Positions 10,156 to 19,047 of a stretch of 64,000 nucleotides of DNA are shown here, piece after piece. The position numbers and the translations under genes were made by a program. The first letter of the stretch is position 1, and each line of letters opens with the position of its first letter. The stretch is from Bacteroidota bacterium (GTDB taxonomy: Bacteria > Bacteroidota > Bacteroidia > AKYH767-A > OLB10), in contig JAFDWZ010000035.1 of the NCBI GenBank assembly GCA_018268195.1, positions 30,119 through 94,118 of the forward strand. Direction: 5' to 3'. The notes below the pieces were generated by a model. It ran no database searches, was not told the origin of the DNA, and was given only the letters and a program-made list of their open reading frames with translations.

Positions 10156-11790
10156 ATGTCAAACGCAATATTCAATATTCCTCCGGCAACTAATGAGCCG
10201 GTACTTAACTATGCCCCCGGCAGTGCAGAACGCAAAGCTTTAAAAGCTGCATTAACTCATGCACGCTCGTATCAGGCAGACATACCAATGTATATTAACG
10301 GAAAAGAAGTACGTACAGGAAAAACAGCTCCTCTGAATCCTCCGCACGATCATAAACATACATTGGGAGTATATCACAAAGGAACTAAAGAACACATTAA
10401 ACAAGCTATAGATGCTGCACTGGCAGCACGCCACAAATGGGCTGCAATGGATTGGGAACAACGTGCTTCCATATTTTTAAAAGCGGCTGATTTATTAGCA
10501 GGTCCATATCGCTACAAAATGAATGCTGCAACCATGCTCGGCCAGTCTAAAAATGCTTATCAGGCTGAGATAGATTCAGCATGTGAGCTCATAGACTTTC
10601 TTCGTTTTAACGTGCAGTACATGCGTGAAATATATACTCAGCAACCACCTGTAACCGGCAAAGGTGTATGGAACCGTATTGAGCAACGTCCTTTAGAAGG
10701 ATTTGTTTTTGCACTTACACCATTCAACTTTACAGCCATATCAGGCAATTTGCCTACCGCTCCCGCCATGATGGGAAATACCATTGTGTGGAAACCTTCC
10801 AACACTCAGATTTATGCAGCACATGTAATCATGGAGTTGCTCGCAGAAGCAGGACTACCTGACGGAGTTATTAACCTGGTTTATGTTTCAGGTCCCGAAG
10901 CCGGAGATGTAATTTTCAGCCATCCTGATTTTGCAGGTATTCACTTTACAGGTTCTACTGAAGTATTTAAAGGAATATGGAAAACCATTGGTGAAAACAT
11001 GCCAAAGTATAAGTCATATCCGCGCATTGTTGGCGAAACAGGCGGTAAAGATTATATCATTGCTCACCCCAGTGCCGATGTAGATGTATTGGTAACAGCA
11101 TTAGCTCGCGGTGCATTTGAATATCAGGGTCAAAAATGCAGTGCTGCATCACGTACCTATATCCCGAAATCTTTATTTCCGCAGGTTAAAGAAAAATTGG
11201 TTGCCGAAGTTAACAGCATGAAAATAGGACCTGTGGAAGACTTCAGAAATTTTATCAATGCAGTTATTGATGAAAAATCATTTGATAAGATTGCAGGATA
11301 TATTGAAAATGCCAGAAAAAGTGCTGAAGTGGAAATTATTGCTGGTGGCAAGTACGATAAGAGCAAAGGATATTTTATAGAGCCTACCATTTTGGTTACT
11401 TCCAACCCGGCTTACACTACCATGTGCGAAGAAATTTTCGGTCCGGTACTAACCATGTACGTTTATGATGATGAGCGTTTCGAAGAAACATTAAAATTAG
11501 TTGACTCTACCAGTGAGTACGCTTTAACAGGTGCTGTGATTGCCCGCGACCGTTATGCAATAGACATGGCAACCAAAGCGCTGACACATTCTGCAGGTAA
11601 TTTTTATATCAATGATAAGTGTACGGGTGCTGTAGTAGGTCAACAACCATTTGGTGGAGCCAGAGGCTCAGGCACCAATGATAAAGCAGGTGCAATGATT
11701 AACCTGCTGCGTTGGGTTTCACCTCGTACCATAAAAGAAACGTTTGTGCCCGCTACGGATTACAGATATCCTTTTATGGAAGCTGAATAA
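10156..11790 (+). CDS. pruA: L-glutamate gamma-semialdehyde (1-pyrroline-5-carboxylate) dehydrogenase
   Basis: 544 residues, an aldehyde dehydrogenase superfamily enzyme that oxidises glutamate semialdehyde to glutamate with NAD+, the second step of proline catabolism. Visible motifs: FALTPFNFTAISGNLP in the cofactor-binding part, IHFTGSTEVF, general-base Glu E294 in GETGGKDY, catalytic Cys C328 in GQKCSAASR, and the C-terminal PFGGARGSGTNDKAG segment. Length and motifs fit the monofunctional, non-PutA form. It is a single gene; no proline dehydrogenase lies nearby, so proline oxidation must be completed by a gene elsewhere. The enzyme is cytoplasmic. Confidence 0.96.
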   Translation: MSNAIFNIPPATNEPVLNYAPGSAERKALKAALTHARSYQADIPMYINGKEVRTGKTAPLNPPHDHKHTLGVYHKGTKEHIKQAIDAALAARHKWAAMDWEQRASIFLKAADLLAGPYRYKMNAATMLGQSKNAYQAEIDSACELIDFLRFNVQYMREIYTQQPPVTGKGVWNRIEQRPLEGFVFALTPFNFTAISGNLPTAPAMMGNTIVWKPSNTQIYAAHVIMELLAEAGLPDGVINLVYVSGPEAGDVIFSHPDFAGIHFTGSTEVFKGIWKTIGENMPKYKSYPRIVGETGGKDYIIAHPSADVDVLVTALARGAFEYQGQKCSAASRTYIPKSLFPQVKEKLVAEVNSMKIGPVEDFRNFINAVIDEKSFDKIAGYIENARKSAEVEIIAGGKYDKSKGYFIEPTILVTSNPAYTTMCEEIFGPVLTMYVYDDERFEETLKLVDSTSEYALTGAVIARDRYAIDMATKALTHSAGNFYINDKCTGAVVGQQPFGGARGSGTNDKAGAMINLLRWVSPRTIKETFVPATDYRYPFMEAE

Positions 11791-11804
11791 TAAATTTTTG
11801 ATTT

Positions 11805-12335
11805 TTAGTGGTTGGCTGTATCCTCAACATTATTGAGATTCAGCCGGCCACCTTTCACAAACCTTTTCTTGTAATAGGCTTCATTGAGGTCGCTGATGAT
11901 TACACCATTCGAGGTACTTGCGTGTACAAATTTATCTTGCCCAATGTACATCCCTACATGTGAAACACGTTTGCCTCTGGTTTTGAAAAACACCAAGTCT
12001 CCGGGCCTCAAACCAGAAAAACTTATATGTGGCAGTTTGTTAAACATTTCAAATGAACTATTGCCGAGGTTATGACCCGTAACGGAATTGATAATCATAT
12101 TTACAAAGCCTGAACAATCTATTCCTGATTCACTCTTACCACCATATCTATAAGGAGTATTCAGCCAATTATCAATTAAATTAAAAACTTTAAAATTGAA
12201 AATGTTTTGCACTTCATAACCCAAAATCTGGCTGTAATAACATTTATTATTTTGCTCAACAACCGATTCCTGAGCTTTGGAGCTAAATGAAAAACCAAGG
12301 CAGAATAAAAATATGATGAAAGCGACTCTTTTCAT
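11805..12335 (-). CDS. Secreted NlpC/P60 family cell-wall peptidase
   Basis: 176 residues from ATG 12335 (MKRVAFIIFLF...), chosen because it begins the signal peptide; a TTG three codons upstream overlaps a promoter-like box. After the signal peptide (to about KAQ, residue 22) and a linker comes one NlpC/P60 domain with catalytic Cys C74 (IDCSGF), H126 (SHVGMYIG) and third polar residue H138 (FVHAST), plus the RPGDLVFF strand. The family cleaves peptide cross-links or stem peptides of peptidoglycan, usually D-Glu to diamino-acid bonds. The protein is expected in the periplasm; there is no lipobox. It converges with pruA, 14 bp apart. Confidence 0.92.
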   Translation of the reverse strand: MKRVAFIIFLFCLGFSFSSKAQESVVEQNNKCYYSQILGYEVQNIFNFKVFNLIDNWLNTPYRYGGKSESGIDCSGFVNMIINSVTGHNLGNSSFEMFNKLPHISFSGLRPGDLVFFKTRGKRVSHVGMYIGQDKFVHASTSNGVIISDLNEAYYKKRFVKGGRLNLNNVEDTANH

Positions 12336-12341
12336 TGCTTG

Positions 12342-12349
12342 CAAATATA
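12342..12349 (-). promoter_or_regulatory. TAnnTTTG box directly before the NlpC/P60 gene
   Basis: On the minus strand this reads TATATTTG, a perfect -7 consensus, ending 6 nt before the chosen ATG. No matching -33 TTTG is seen 19-21 nt upstream. If used, the mRNA would have almost no leader. Confidence 0.35.
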
Positions 12350-12390
12350 GGGAATTAAACGTTTAAAATTGTATTAACAATACATGAAAT

Positions 12391-12424
12391 AAAAAAATCC
12401 GCTACACATGAAGTGTAGCGGATT
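12391..12424 (-). terminator. Rho-independent terminator of the 1645-residue secreted protein gene
   Basis: A perfect 12-bp stem AATCCGCTACAC / GTGTAGCGGATT (12396-12407 and 12413-12424) with a 5-nt loop. On the minus strand it is followed by a run of seven T (12391-12397 as A on plus). It lies 23 bp past the stop of the minus-strand gene. Confidence 0.92.
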
Positions 12425-12447
12425 ACAAACTTATGCGACAAATTTAA

Positions 12448-15400
12448 TTATTGAATAATAATCTTGCTCATGTGTACCATTCCATCTGTTTCGATACGTA
12501 AGAGATAAGTACCTCTTGCATATTTTTCTACCGAAATGGTATTGGTATTCAAACCTTCGCCTAATGAGAAAGTTTGCTTGTAAACTTCACGTCCTGTTAA
12601 ATCAAACAATGATGCAACAGCTGTTGATTGTTGAGGTGCATTCAGTGAAAACTCAACATACGTAGAAGCAGGATTTGGGAACACCGAAATTTCTGTTGAA
12701 ACTTTCACCTGTGAATTGTCCTCACCAAACCTTGTTGACGGTGTAGTAAACTGAACGTAGCTGGTCCAAGCAGAATATGTACTTCCTCCACATCCTGATC
12801 TTACATACCAGCGATAGGTGGTATTTGGCGAAGTTCCTACTGTTATTGAAGTAACACCATTGCTCAGTGCATTTGACAAATACACACTGCCATTACTCAT
12901 ATTTTCTACTTTGAAATAATAATTCTGAGCTGCAACACTGCCCCATGTAAGTTCTGCTGAATATCCTGATACATTAATTGTTTTCGGATTTGTAGGAACA
13001 GGGCAACTGGAACCACCGCCACAATTATTTACCGTAACCGCAGTAGCAGCTGAAGTAGCAGTACATCCATTGCTTCCGGTTACTGTTACTGAATAATTAC
13101 CTGTTGACCCAACACTGATGGTACCTGAAGTAGCACCTGTATTCCATAAATACGCACTACCCGAACTTGATGTAAGGTTGATAGTTGAACCCTGACAGAA
13201 AGTTGTGGAACCACTTGCTGTAACCGTGGCAGTAGGAGCCGGCAGTACTGTAACAACTACATTTGCTGAAGTACCGTAAACACCTGTATTCAATTGCTTA
13301 ACAGTAACTGAATATGTTCCTGCAGTGGATACGGTTATTTTACGTGTTTTTGCTCCGTTACTCCATAAATAGGATGACCCTTTTGAGGCTGTAAGTACCA
13401 CACTTCCTCCGCTACAGAATGACAAACTTCCACTCACTGTAATGGTAGGGACAAAAGAACTACTGCTCACTGTAACAACTGTTGGTGCTGAAGTAGCGCT
13501 GCAACCATTGCTATTAGTAACTCTTACTGTATAGCTTCCTGCAGTATTCACAGTGATTGATTTTGTGGTTGCACCTGTTGACCATAAATATGATGAGCCT
13601 GTGCTTGATGTAAGAGTAACACTTCCGCCTTGTGTTAACGAAGTTGAACCACTGGTAGTGATAGTTGCTGTAGGCAATGCATTCACTGTAACACTCTGTG
13701 AAGTTGAGGCACTGCATCCACTATTGGTAACTGTAACCGTATAATTTCCACCTGTGCTTACATTAATAGCTTGCGTTGTTGCACCTGTTGACCATAAATA
13801 AGATGAACCGGAACTTGCTGTAAGATTTACACTTCCTCCCTGGCAAAATGTGGTGCTGCCTGAAGCTGTAATTGAAGCTGGTGTACTCGTTGTTACAATA
13901 ACATTTACCGTAGGCGATGTTGCTGAACCTGATGATGTGGTAATCGTACAACTATACACACCTGCAGTTGTAACAGTGATAGATTGTGTTGTAGCACCTG
14001 TGTTCCACAAATAGGCATTTGCTGCACTGCAAGTAAGCGTAACACTTCCTCCCTGACAGAATGTAGTTGGGCCACTGGCAGTAATTTTTGGAGTTGGTAC
14101 TGTTGTTGTAACGGTTACTGTTGTAACTGCTGATGTTGCTGAACATCCTGATGAGTTGGTAACTGTTACTGAATAACTGCCGGCCGTTGTAACTGTAATT
14201 GACTGTGTAGTGGCGCCTGTTGACCACAAATAGGATGAACCGGTGCTTGATGTAAGAGTTACACTTCCTCCCTGTGCAAATGTTGTTGATCCGCTTGCTG
14301 AAATTGTTGCCGTTGGCAAAGAATTTACAGTAACCGTTACAGGTGCTGATGTTCCTGAACCTGCTGAAGAATTTACTGTTACAGAATAAGAACCTGAAGT
14401 TGAAACTGTGATAGCCTGAGTTGTCGCACCATTACTCCACAAATATGATGTACCGGAACTTGCCGTTAATTTAACATTACCTCCTGCACAAAATGCCAAA
14501 GGTCCGTTTGCACTGATAGTTGGTACTATTACTCCTGATGTACAAGGAGCAGGAGTTGAATAGATAGCACTTGAACTTGTTGTAAGATGTATCTGATCTA
14601 TTTCAAGATTGGTGTTTGTTGGAGTAATTGTTAGTGTATGATCAGTCAAAGAACTAACATTTGCAAATTTAATAGCTTGGCCGCTTGACACATTATAACA
14701 ATACCAAACCCAATTGGTATCAGCAATACAGCCTATCTGATTACTGTTGGCACCATCCAATGTAACAGTCATTCCTGTGGTATTTGCATTTTTAGAGCGA
14801 GCTCTCACCCACAGATAGTAAGTATAATTGGATGTTGACCTTGGTTGAAATACATAAGTAAGATCACTTACTGAATTAAAACCTACCGCTGTGGTGAAAT
14901 CGGTGAAATCGCCTGCTGCAGCATTTGAAGGCCTGGTAGTTTTCAGATAAACACTGGTATTGGTATTATCGAACAATTCAGCTTCAGTTTTAAAATCTTT
15001 GCTCCAGTAATATGGATAAGTATTTTCATGCCATCCGTCAAGTTGGTAGAATACCGGTGCCGAAGGATTTGTGTTGTCGTAAATGTAAGTGCTACCCTGA
15101 CGTCTTACTTTAAATTTCACCCATTGGCCATCGAGTTTAATCATGGTATTACTTTCATCTTCCACTGCACCTGCCATATTCGACAGCGGCTGAACACTTC
15201 CGGTAATTGCATATTTATTCAACGAATTGTGTTTACGTACAACCACCAATTTTCTAGGGTCGCCAGTACGGAATGAGTAAGCGTTAAAAGTAGGATTAGT
15301 AGGGTCATTCGGTACATCGCCTTCCATTAAATAACCATTGCGGAATAAATCTTCATATCTTGAAGTGATAGCCTGAGCATAAGGAGGAATTACCATTTGC

Positions 15401-17385
15401 CAGATATAATTTTTAGGATTCTGATATGGTACTGAAGTAACAAAGTATCCTGTAGTAAAGAACTCTGCACCCGTCATAGATAAGGCTTTTAAGAACCCTA
15501 ACCATTGTGCAGGACGCACATTTTGTGTTTCATCATTATCCCATCCCGGTGATACTGCAGGTGAAAAATATTTGTCTCCAGATAACAATTGTTCTCTTCT
15601 GGATTCAACAACCCATTGCCATCCTTTCCATGCACCTGACCAGTAACGCCAGTTACTTGGCCAACGCATATAAATATCTCCTGTTGCATAGTTGGAGCCA
15701 TTCATTGGCGTATTCACACTTCTTACTTCTGACCATTTCAAATTCCAGGTCGGTTGTCCGTCCAACTGATAATAAGCAAACTTGGTATTTGATAATCCGC
15801 TTAAACCCATGAACTGATCGCGGTAAGCCTTAATTTTTGTTGCAGCCCTGCGGCCTTCGTAAGTGAACCAATCCAATCCACTTGAGTTCTTATCAGATAC
15901 TACAGACGGATCATTCGTCATTACATTGGAGTAGTACAAATAGGGAATAACTTCACCGTTATCAAAAACATAGTCAAGAGGGCGGCTCAACTTTGCCAGA
16001 AGTTTTTGCAAATAAAATTTTTGTGTCTGTCCATCATTAACGAGAGAGTCAGGTGCGCCAGCAGGACTTAAATATTTTGTTGACCCTGTTCCTCCATTCG
16101 GATCGAGATATTGCCCTGAACTGTTGCGTAAGTAATATTTATCAGGCAAACAGTTACAGGTGGCATAAGACGTGCTGCTTTTGAAACCCGCATTTGAGGG
16201 GCGCAATTGTGGCCAATACGATAATGCCGAAGTTTTATACTGAGGATATTGGTTTGCCAGATTAATCCATGCATAAGAAAAAGTAGTACTGATGTTATAG
16301 TCATCGTAAGCTCCGGTATTTTCAGAAGCCATAATGGTATAATTAAAGTTCTTAGCGAAATCCGTTTGTAATGTCACACTGTTTGCAACTGCTGCCGACA
16401 TGGTTGATTCGTAAGTATTATATCCCGATAGATAATAATACCCAACAAAGGGATTGTTTGCAAACAGTGTATGCCCCGGTTTATAACGTGGAACCGGAAA
16501 GTTTTTCAATTGCTCAATGGGAGTAAGAGATGGCGAAGGGTGACCTGGAGCATAGTCATTAATATTGATTCCTGCCGTAACCGGTGAAGGAGTAGGTGCA
16601 GTTACAGTAGGATTTGCAAATGAGTAATGCTTACCTGCTATAAAATTAAGATAATGAGAATAAATAGAATTACCTCCTAATGAGTTATAATACACCGCAA
16701 ACTCGTCAATGGCACCCTGATATTTATAATATGCCGACTGAGAATCTATCATATACTCTCTGTTGCCACTTTGGGCAAAACTTCCACCGGCAATTGTCTT
16801 GGAAAATCCGGCAGGTAACTGTCCGTCTATCCAAACTTCTTTTATTCCTGCTTTAGCATTATACTTAAACACGATATGATGCCAGTTGCCATCCATATAG
16901 TAACCATAAGATTTACGACCAATGCCGGTAAGGTCTATTTGAAAATCATCACTAATGCCTGAACCGGTGTTTGAAGTAACAAAGGTCATAAAGTTGATGG
17001 CCGGGTAGCTCATTCGTAATTCAATTGCACCATCCATTCTTTTAGCAAACACTGTTGTTCCAAAATAAAATCCCGGTTTAAACAGGAATTCAAAAGTTAC
17101 GGCTGAATCAATTGCCAATGTACCACCTCTGATGATGGTTGAATTGGAATCCAAAGTCATATACTTACCAACACCTACACCCGCTGGGTTGCTGTTGATG
17201 GTATATCCCGATCGGTAATAACTTGGATCAAGATCAAAATAGTTCATTGAGTCAGTCATGGGTTTCGAATTTTCAAACGTATAATAGGATTTTGGTAAAT
17301 AATTCTGTGCTGATAATACAGCAGGAACTAATACCAACAAGGCCATTATTGCTTGTCGAATTGATTTGATTGATGTTTTAACCAT
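12448..17385 (-). CDS. Large modular secreted protein: LamG-like, enzyme-like middle, CBM-like, seven Ig-like repeats, FN3, T9SS tail
   Basis: 1645 residues from ATG 17385, chosen because a signal peptide follows (MALLVLVPAVLSAQ). About 35-240: LamG/concanavalin A-like domain (VTFEFLFKPG, WHHIVFKYNA). About 300-790: a module I cannot assign, with a TIM-barrel glycosidase look (FDNGEVIPY with D475 and E478; SPGWDNDE with E619; many Trp and Tyr). About 800-940: CBM6/35-like beta-sandwich. About 953-1454: seven tandem Ig-like repeats. About 1458-1550: fibronectin type III. Last 90 residues: type A sorting domain (VFPNPASTYVEF, GTYLLRIET). A cell-surface or secreted polysaccharide-active enzyme is the best guess; the catalytic role is inference only. 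No polysaccharide utilisation genes are adjacent. A strong terminator follows. Confidence 0.85.
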   Translation of the reverse strand: MVKTSIKSIRQAIMALLVLVPAVLSAQNYLPKSYYTFENSKPMTDSMNYFDLDPSYYRSGYTINSNPAGVGVGKYMTLDSNSTIIRGGTLAIDSAVTFEFLFKPGFYFGTTVFAKRMDGAIELRMSYPAINFMTFVTSNTGSGISDDFQIDLTGIGRKSYGYYMDGNWHHIVFKYNAKAGIKEVWIDGQLPAGFSKTIAGGSFAQSGNREYMIDSQSAYYKYQGAIDEFAVYYNSLGGNSIYSHYLNFIAGKHYSFANPTVTAPTPSPVTAGININDYAPGHPSPSLTPIEQLKNFPVPRYKPGHTLFANNPFVGYYYLSGYNTYESTMSAAVANSVTLQTDFAKNFNYTIMASENTGAYDDYNISTTFSYAWINLANQYPQYKTSALSYWPQLRPSNAGFKSSTSYATCNCLPDKYYLRNSSGQYLDPNGGTGSTKYLSPAGAPDSLVNDGQTQKFYLQKLLAKLSRPLDYVFDNGEVIPYLYYSNVMTNDPSVVSDKNSSGLDWFTYEGRRAATKIKAYRDQFMGLSGLSNTKFAYYQLDGQPTWNLKWSEVRSVNTPMNGSNYATGDIYMRWPSNWRYWSGAWKGWQWVVESRREQLLSGDKYFSPAVSPGWDNDETQNVRPAQWLGFLKALSMTGAEFFTTGYFVTSVPYQNPKNYIWQMVIPPYAQAITSRYEDLFRNGYLMEGDVPNDPTNPTFNAYSFRTGDPRKLVVVRKHNSLNKYAITGSVQPLSNMAGAVEDESNTMIKLDGQWVKFKVRRQGSTYIYDNTNPSAPVFYQLDGWHENTYPYYWSKDFKTEAELFDNTNTSVYLKTTRPSNAAAGDFTDFTTAVGFNSVSDLTYVFQPRSTSNYTYYLWVRARSKNANTTGMTVTLDGANSNQIGCIADTNWVWYCYNVSSGQAIKFANVSSLTDHTLTITPTNTNLEIDQIHLTTSSSAIYSTPAPCTSGVIVPTISANGPLAFCAGGNVKLTASSGTSYLWSNGATTQAITVSTSGSYSVTVNSSAGSGTSAPVTVTVNSLPTATISASGSTTFAQGGSVTLTSSTGSSYLWSTGATTQSITVTTAGSYSVTVTNSSGCSATSAVTTVTVTTTVPTPKITASGPTTFCQGGSVTLTCSAANAYLWNTGATTQSITVTTAGVYSCTITTSSGSATSPTVNVIVTTSTPASITASGSTTFCQGGSVNLTASSGSSYLWSTGATTQAINVSTGGNYTVTVTNSGCSASTSQSVTVNALPTATITTSGSTSLTQGGSVTLTSSTGSSYLWSTGATTKSITVNTAGSYTVRVTNSNGCSATSAPTVVTVSSSSFVPTITVSGSLSFCSGGSVVLTASKGSSYLWSNGAKTRKITVSTAGTYSVTVKQLNTGVYGTSANVVVTVLPAPTATVTASGSTTFCQGSTINLTSSSGSAYLWNTGATSGTISVGSTGNYSVTVTGSNGCTATSAATAVTVNNCGGGSSCPVPTNPKTINVSGYSAELTWGSVAAQNYYFKVENMSNGSVYLSNALSNGVTSITVGTSPNTTYRWYVRSGCGGSTYSAWTSYVQFTTPSTRFGEDNSQVKVSTEISVFPNPASTYVEFSLNAPQQSTAVASLFDLTGREVYKQTFSLGEGLNTNTISVEKYARGTYLLRIETDGMVHMSKIIIQ
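13023..14526 (-). repeat. Seven tandem ~215-bp coding repeats (Ig-like domains)
   Basis: Seven consecutive units of about 71 residues share the core GGSVTLTSSTGSSYLWS followed by GATTQSITV and TVT strands. The DNA is similar enough between units (for example in units 2 and 5) that slipped-strand or homologous recombination could change their number. First-strand Cys (FCQGG) is present in units 1, 3, 4, 6 and 7; late Cys (GCSAT or SGCSAS) in units 2, 4, 5 and 7. No spacers occur, so this is a protein repeat, not a CRISPR array. Confidence 0.85.
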
Positions 17386-17573
17386 GATAATTAATATATT
17401 AGTGTTATACAAGACATTCCCACGCACGATTAACATTACGTTTTTTCGTGATATTTCTTTCTTAATAAAATCTTCGGTTGACTGCTTTACGTGGCCAAAT
17501 ATAGAACGAATTTTTACCCAACAAGAGGGTAATTTAACTTCATGCTACATGTGATTAATTATCAATGCTTTAT

Positions 17574-17595
17574 GTTATTAACACCTGTTAATAAC
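17574..17595. promoter_or_regulatory. AT-rich inverted repeat upstream of the 1645-residue protein gene
   Basis: GTTATTAAC (17574-17582) and GTTAATAAC (17587-17595) form a perfect 9-bp inverted repeat with a 4-nt spacer. It lies between the stop of the upstream barrel gene and the start of the large secreted gene. No T-run follows on either strand, so an operator is as likely as a weak hairpin. The remainder of 17386-17651 shows nothing else clear. Confidence 0.35.
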
Positions 17596-17651
17596 TCAAC
17601 TTTCGCCATCGTTTTTTAGCCTTTCACCCAAAAATTAAGCTATTTCACCCA

Positions 17652-18407
17652 CTAAAATTTGGTGAAAATTCCTAATGAAAATTGAAAAACTGATAATGGC
17701 TGTGTATATGCTCCAATATCTTTCTTCGTATTATTGGAACGGGTTAATGTTACATTGTTATACTTTAATTCGGTATTAAAATAATCACCACTGAACGATA
17801 CGCCAAAACGTTCAACAATTGAATACTGTAATTCAAATCCAAGGTTCAGAGCAACACTGTAAGCGGTTTCTGCATTTTCAGTAATGCTTTGTGTGTTGCT
17901 TCCATCAAAACTCTGGTAAATGGTTTTGGAATATTTACCTCCTACAATACCTAACATTCCTTTGAGTTGGAATAAAACCTTTTCATTTAAATCAAAGGAG
18001 GTTCCTATTCCTGCAGTAACTCCTGTTACTTGCCATGGGTAGGTGATTACTTTATATCGCGGCCCGGGTGAATTTAAATCGGTTAAATCATTCAATAAAC
18101 CATCAGCAGCACATGGATTATAAAACCATAAAATATTTGCCTCGGTAAAAAATCCACGGTTTATTCTAAAGTTTGCTTTCAGACGCGCACCTGCTCCTGT
18201 CATTGCCAATCCGGATTTATAACTATCCGTGTTTTTGTCGGCAAAATCACCAAGTGGTAAACTGGCTCCTCCTGCCAGTGTTATTGTCCATTTTCTTTCA
18301 GGCATGATTCTATCACCAACTGATTCTTCCTGACTGAATGAAGGTAATGAGTTAAATAACACTATTAAAATGCAACCTGTAATGGTAAAAATTGTCCGGG
18401 CTTTCAT
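17652..18407 (-). CDS. Outer-membrane beta-barrel protein
   Basis: 251 residues with a signal peptide ending near PSFSQ (residue 26). The mature part is built of alternating hydrophobic strands separated by polar turns (KWTITLAGGASLPLGDF, VALNLGFELQYSIVERFGVSF) and ends in FQFSLGIFTKF, with the terminal aromatic typical of outer-membrane barrels. Size fits an 8-10 stranded OmpA/OprF-N or porin_family-type barrel with no periplasmic domain. Function unknown; a structural or small-pore role is the usual default. It is transcribed in the same direction as the large secreted gene downstream, 266 bp apart, so the two are probably separate transcription units. Confidence 0.75.
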   Translation of the reverse strand: MKARTIFTITGCILIVLFNSLPSFSQEESVGDRIMPERKWTITLAGGASLPLGDFADKNTDSYKSGLAMTGAGARLKANFRINRGFFTEANILWFYNPCAADGLLNDLTDLNSPGPRYKVITYPWQVTGVTAGIGTSFDLNEKVLFQLKGMLGIVGGKYSKTIYQSFDGSNTQSITENAETAYSVALNLGFELQYSIVERFGVSFSGDYFNTELKYNNVTLTRSNNTKKDIGAYTQPLSVFQFSLGIFTKF

Positions 18408-18600
18408 ACGTTGATATAATGCCCTAAAGTAGCAATTATTTACGTACTAAAAATTGAGCATGGCAATTTTTGTTTTTAGCCTGTTTATTCTGGCTTTCAC
18501 AACATTCTTTTTATCGAACCGTTGCACCAGATATGAAATTATCATTATCGTCATGATATTTCCCTTTGCTGTTTGAGTTAAGTTGATGCTATGATTAGAA

Positions 18601-19047
18601 TTACATTACCAGGTTAACAGTACCTTTCTTGGTGATGATTCTTCCGTTGATGGCTTTAGCCTGAATTTTATAAACATAGCTTCCCTGAGGAGCCATTTCG
18701 CCTCTGTATTTACCATCCCATTGTGTATTGATATCTGATGATTCAAAAATCAATTGACCCCAACGATTATATACCTGCATAGTGAACTCTTTTACGCCTT
18801 CACTGTAAGCGCCAAAGGTTTCATTCATGCCATCACCATTAGGTGTAAATGAGTTAGGCACATAAATAGCCATGTTAGGCGTAACGGAGGTTTCATTACT
18901 CGTGCTGGTTATTTCATTAGCTCCTTGCTTATATGCAATAACTCTGTATTTGCGTTCCGCAAGATTGCTTTGAGCATCAGCACTGGTAGCTTTGAATATT
19001 CCAAGCACACATAAGGCCATTAAACTAATTTCTGCAAATCTTTTCAT
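18601..19047 (-). CDS. Very short secreted protein made almost only of a T9SS type B (gliding-motility-associated) C-terminal domain
   Basis: 148 residues from ATG 19047, chosen because it opens the signal peptide (MKRFAEISLMALCVLGIF...SADAQ). A passenger of only about 35 residues (ending YRVIAYKQGANEI, which resembles the last strands of an FN3 domain) leads into IYVPNSFTPNGDGMNETF, MQVYNRWGQLIFES and WDGKYRGE, the hallmarks of the CHU_C / type B sorting domain. Such domains normally sit at the end of very large surface proteins, for example SprB-like adhesins. Here the whole protein is the domain. It may be a remnant of a larger gene or a genuinely minimal secreted protein; the intact signal peptide and frame favour an expressed gene. 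Confidence 0.85.
   Translation of the reverse strand: MKRFAEISLMALCVLGIFKATSADAQSNLAERKYRVIAYKQGANEITSTSNETSVTPNMAIYVPNSFTPNGDGMNETFGAYSEGVKEFTMQVYNRWGQLIFESSDINTQWDGKYRGEMAPQGSYVYKIQAKAINGRIITKKGTVNLVM

Noticed and set aside
13023..14526. Possible CRISPR-like array
   Set aside because: The repeated units are about 215 bp, coding and in frame, with no short repeats or spacers.
18460..18576. 38-codon hydrophobic open frame (MAIFVFSLFILAFTTFFL...) on the plus strand
   Set aside because: It has no ribosome binding site or promoter box and lies between two minus-strand genes; it could be a small membrane protein but I cannot support it.
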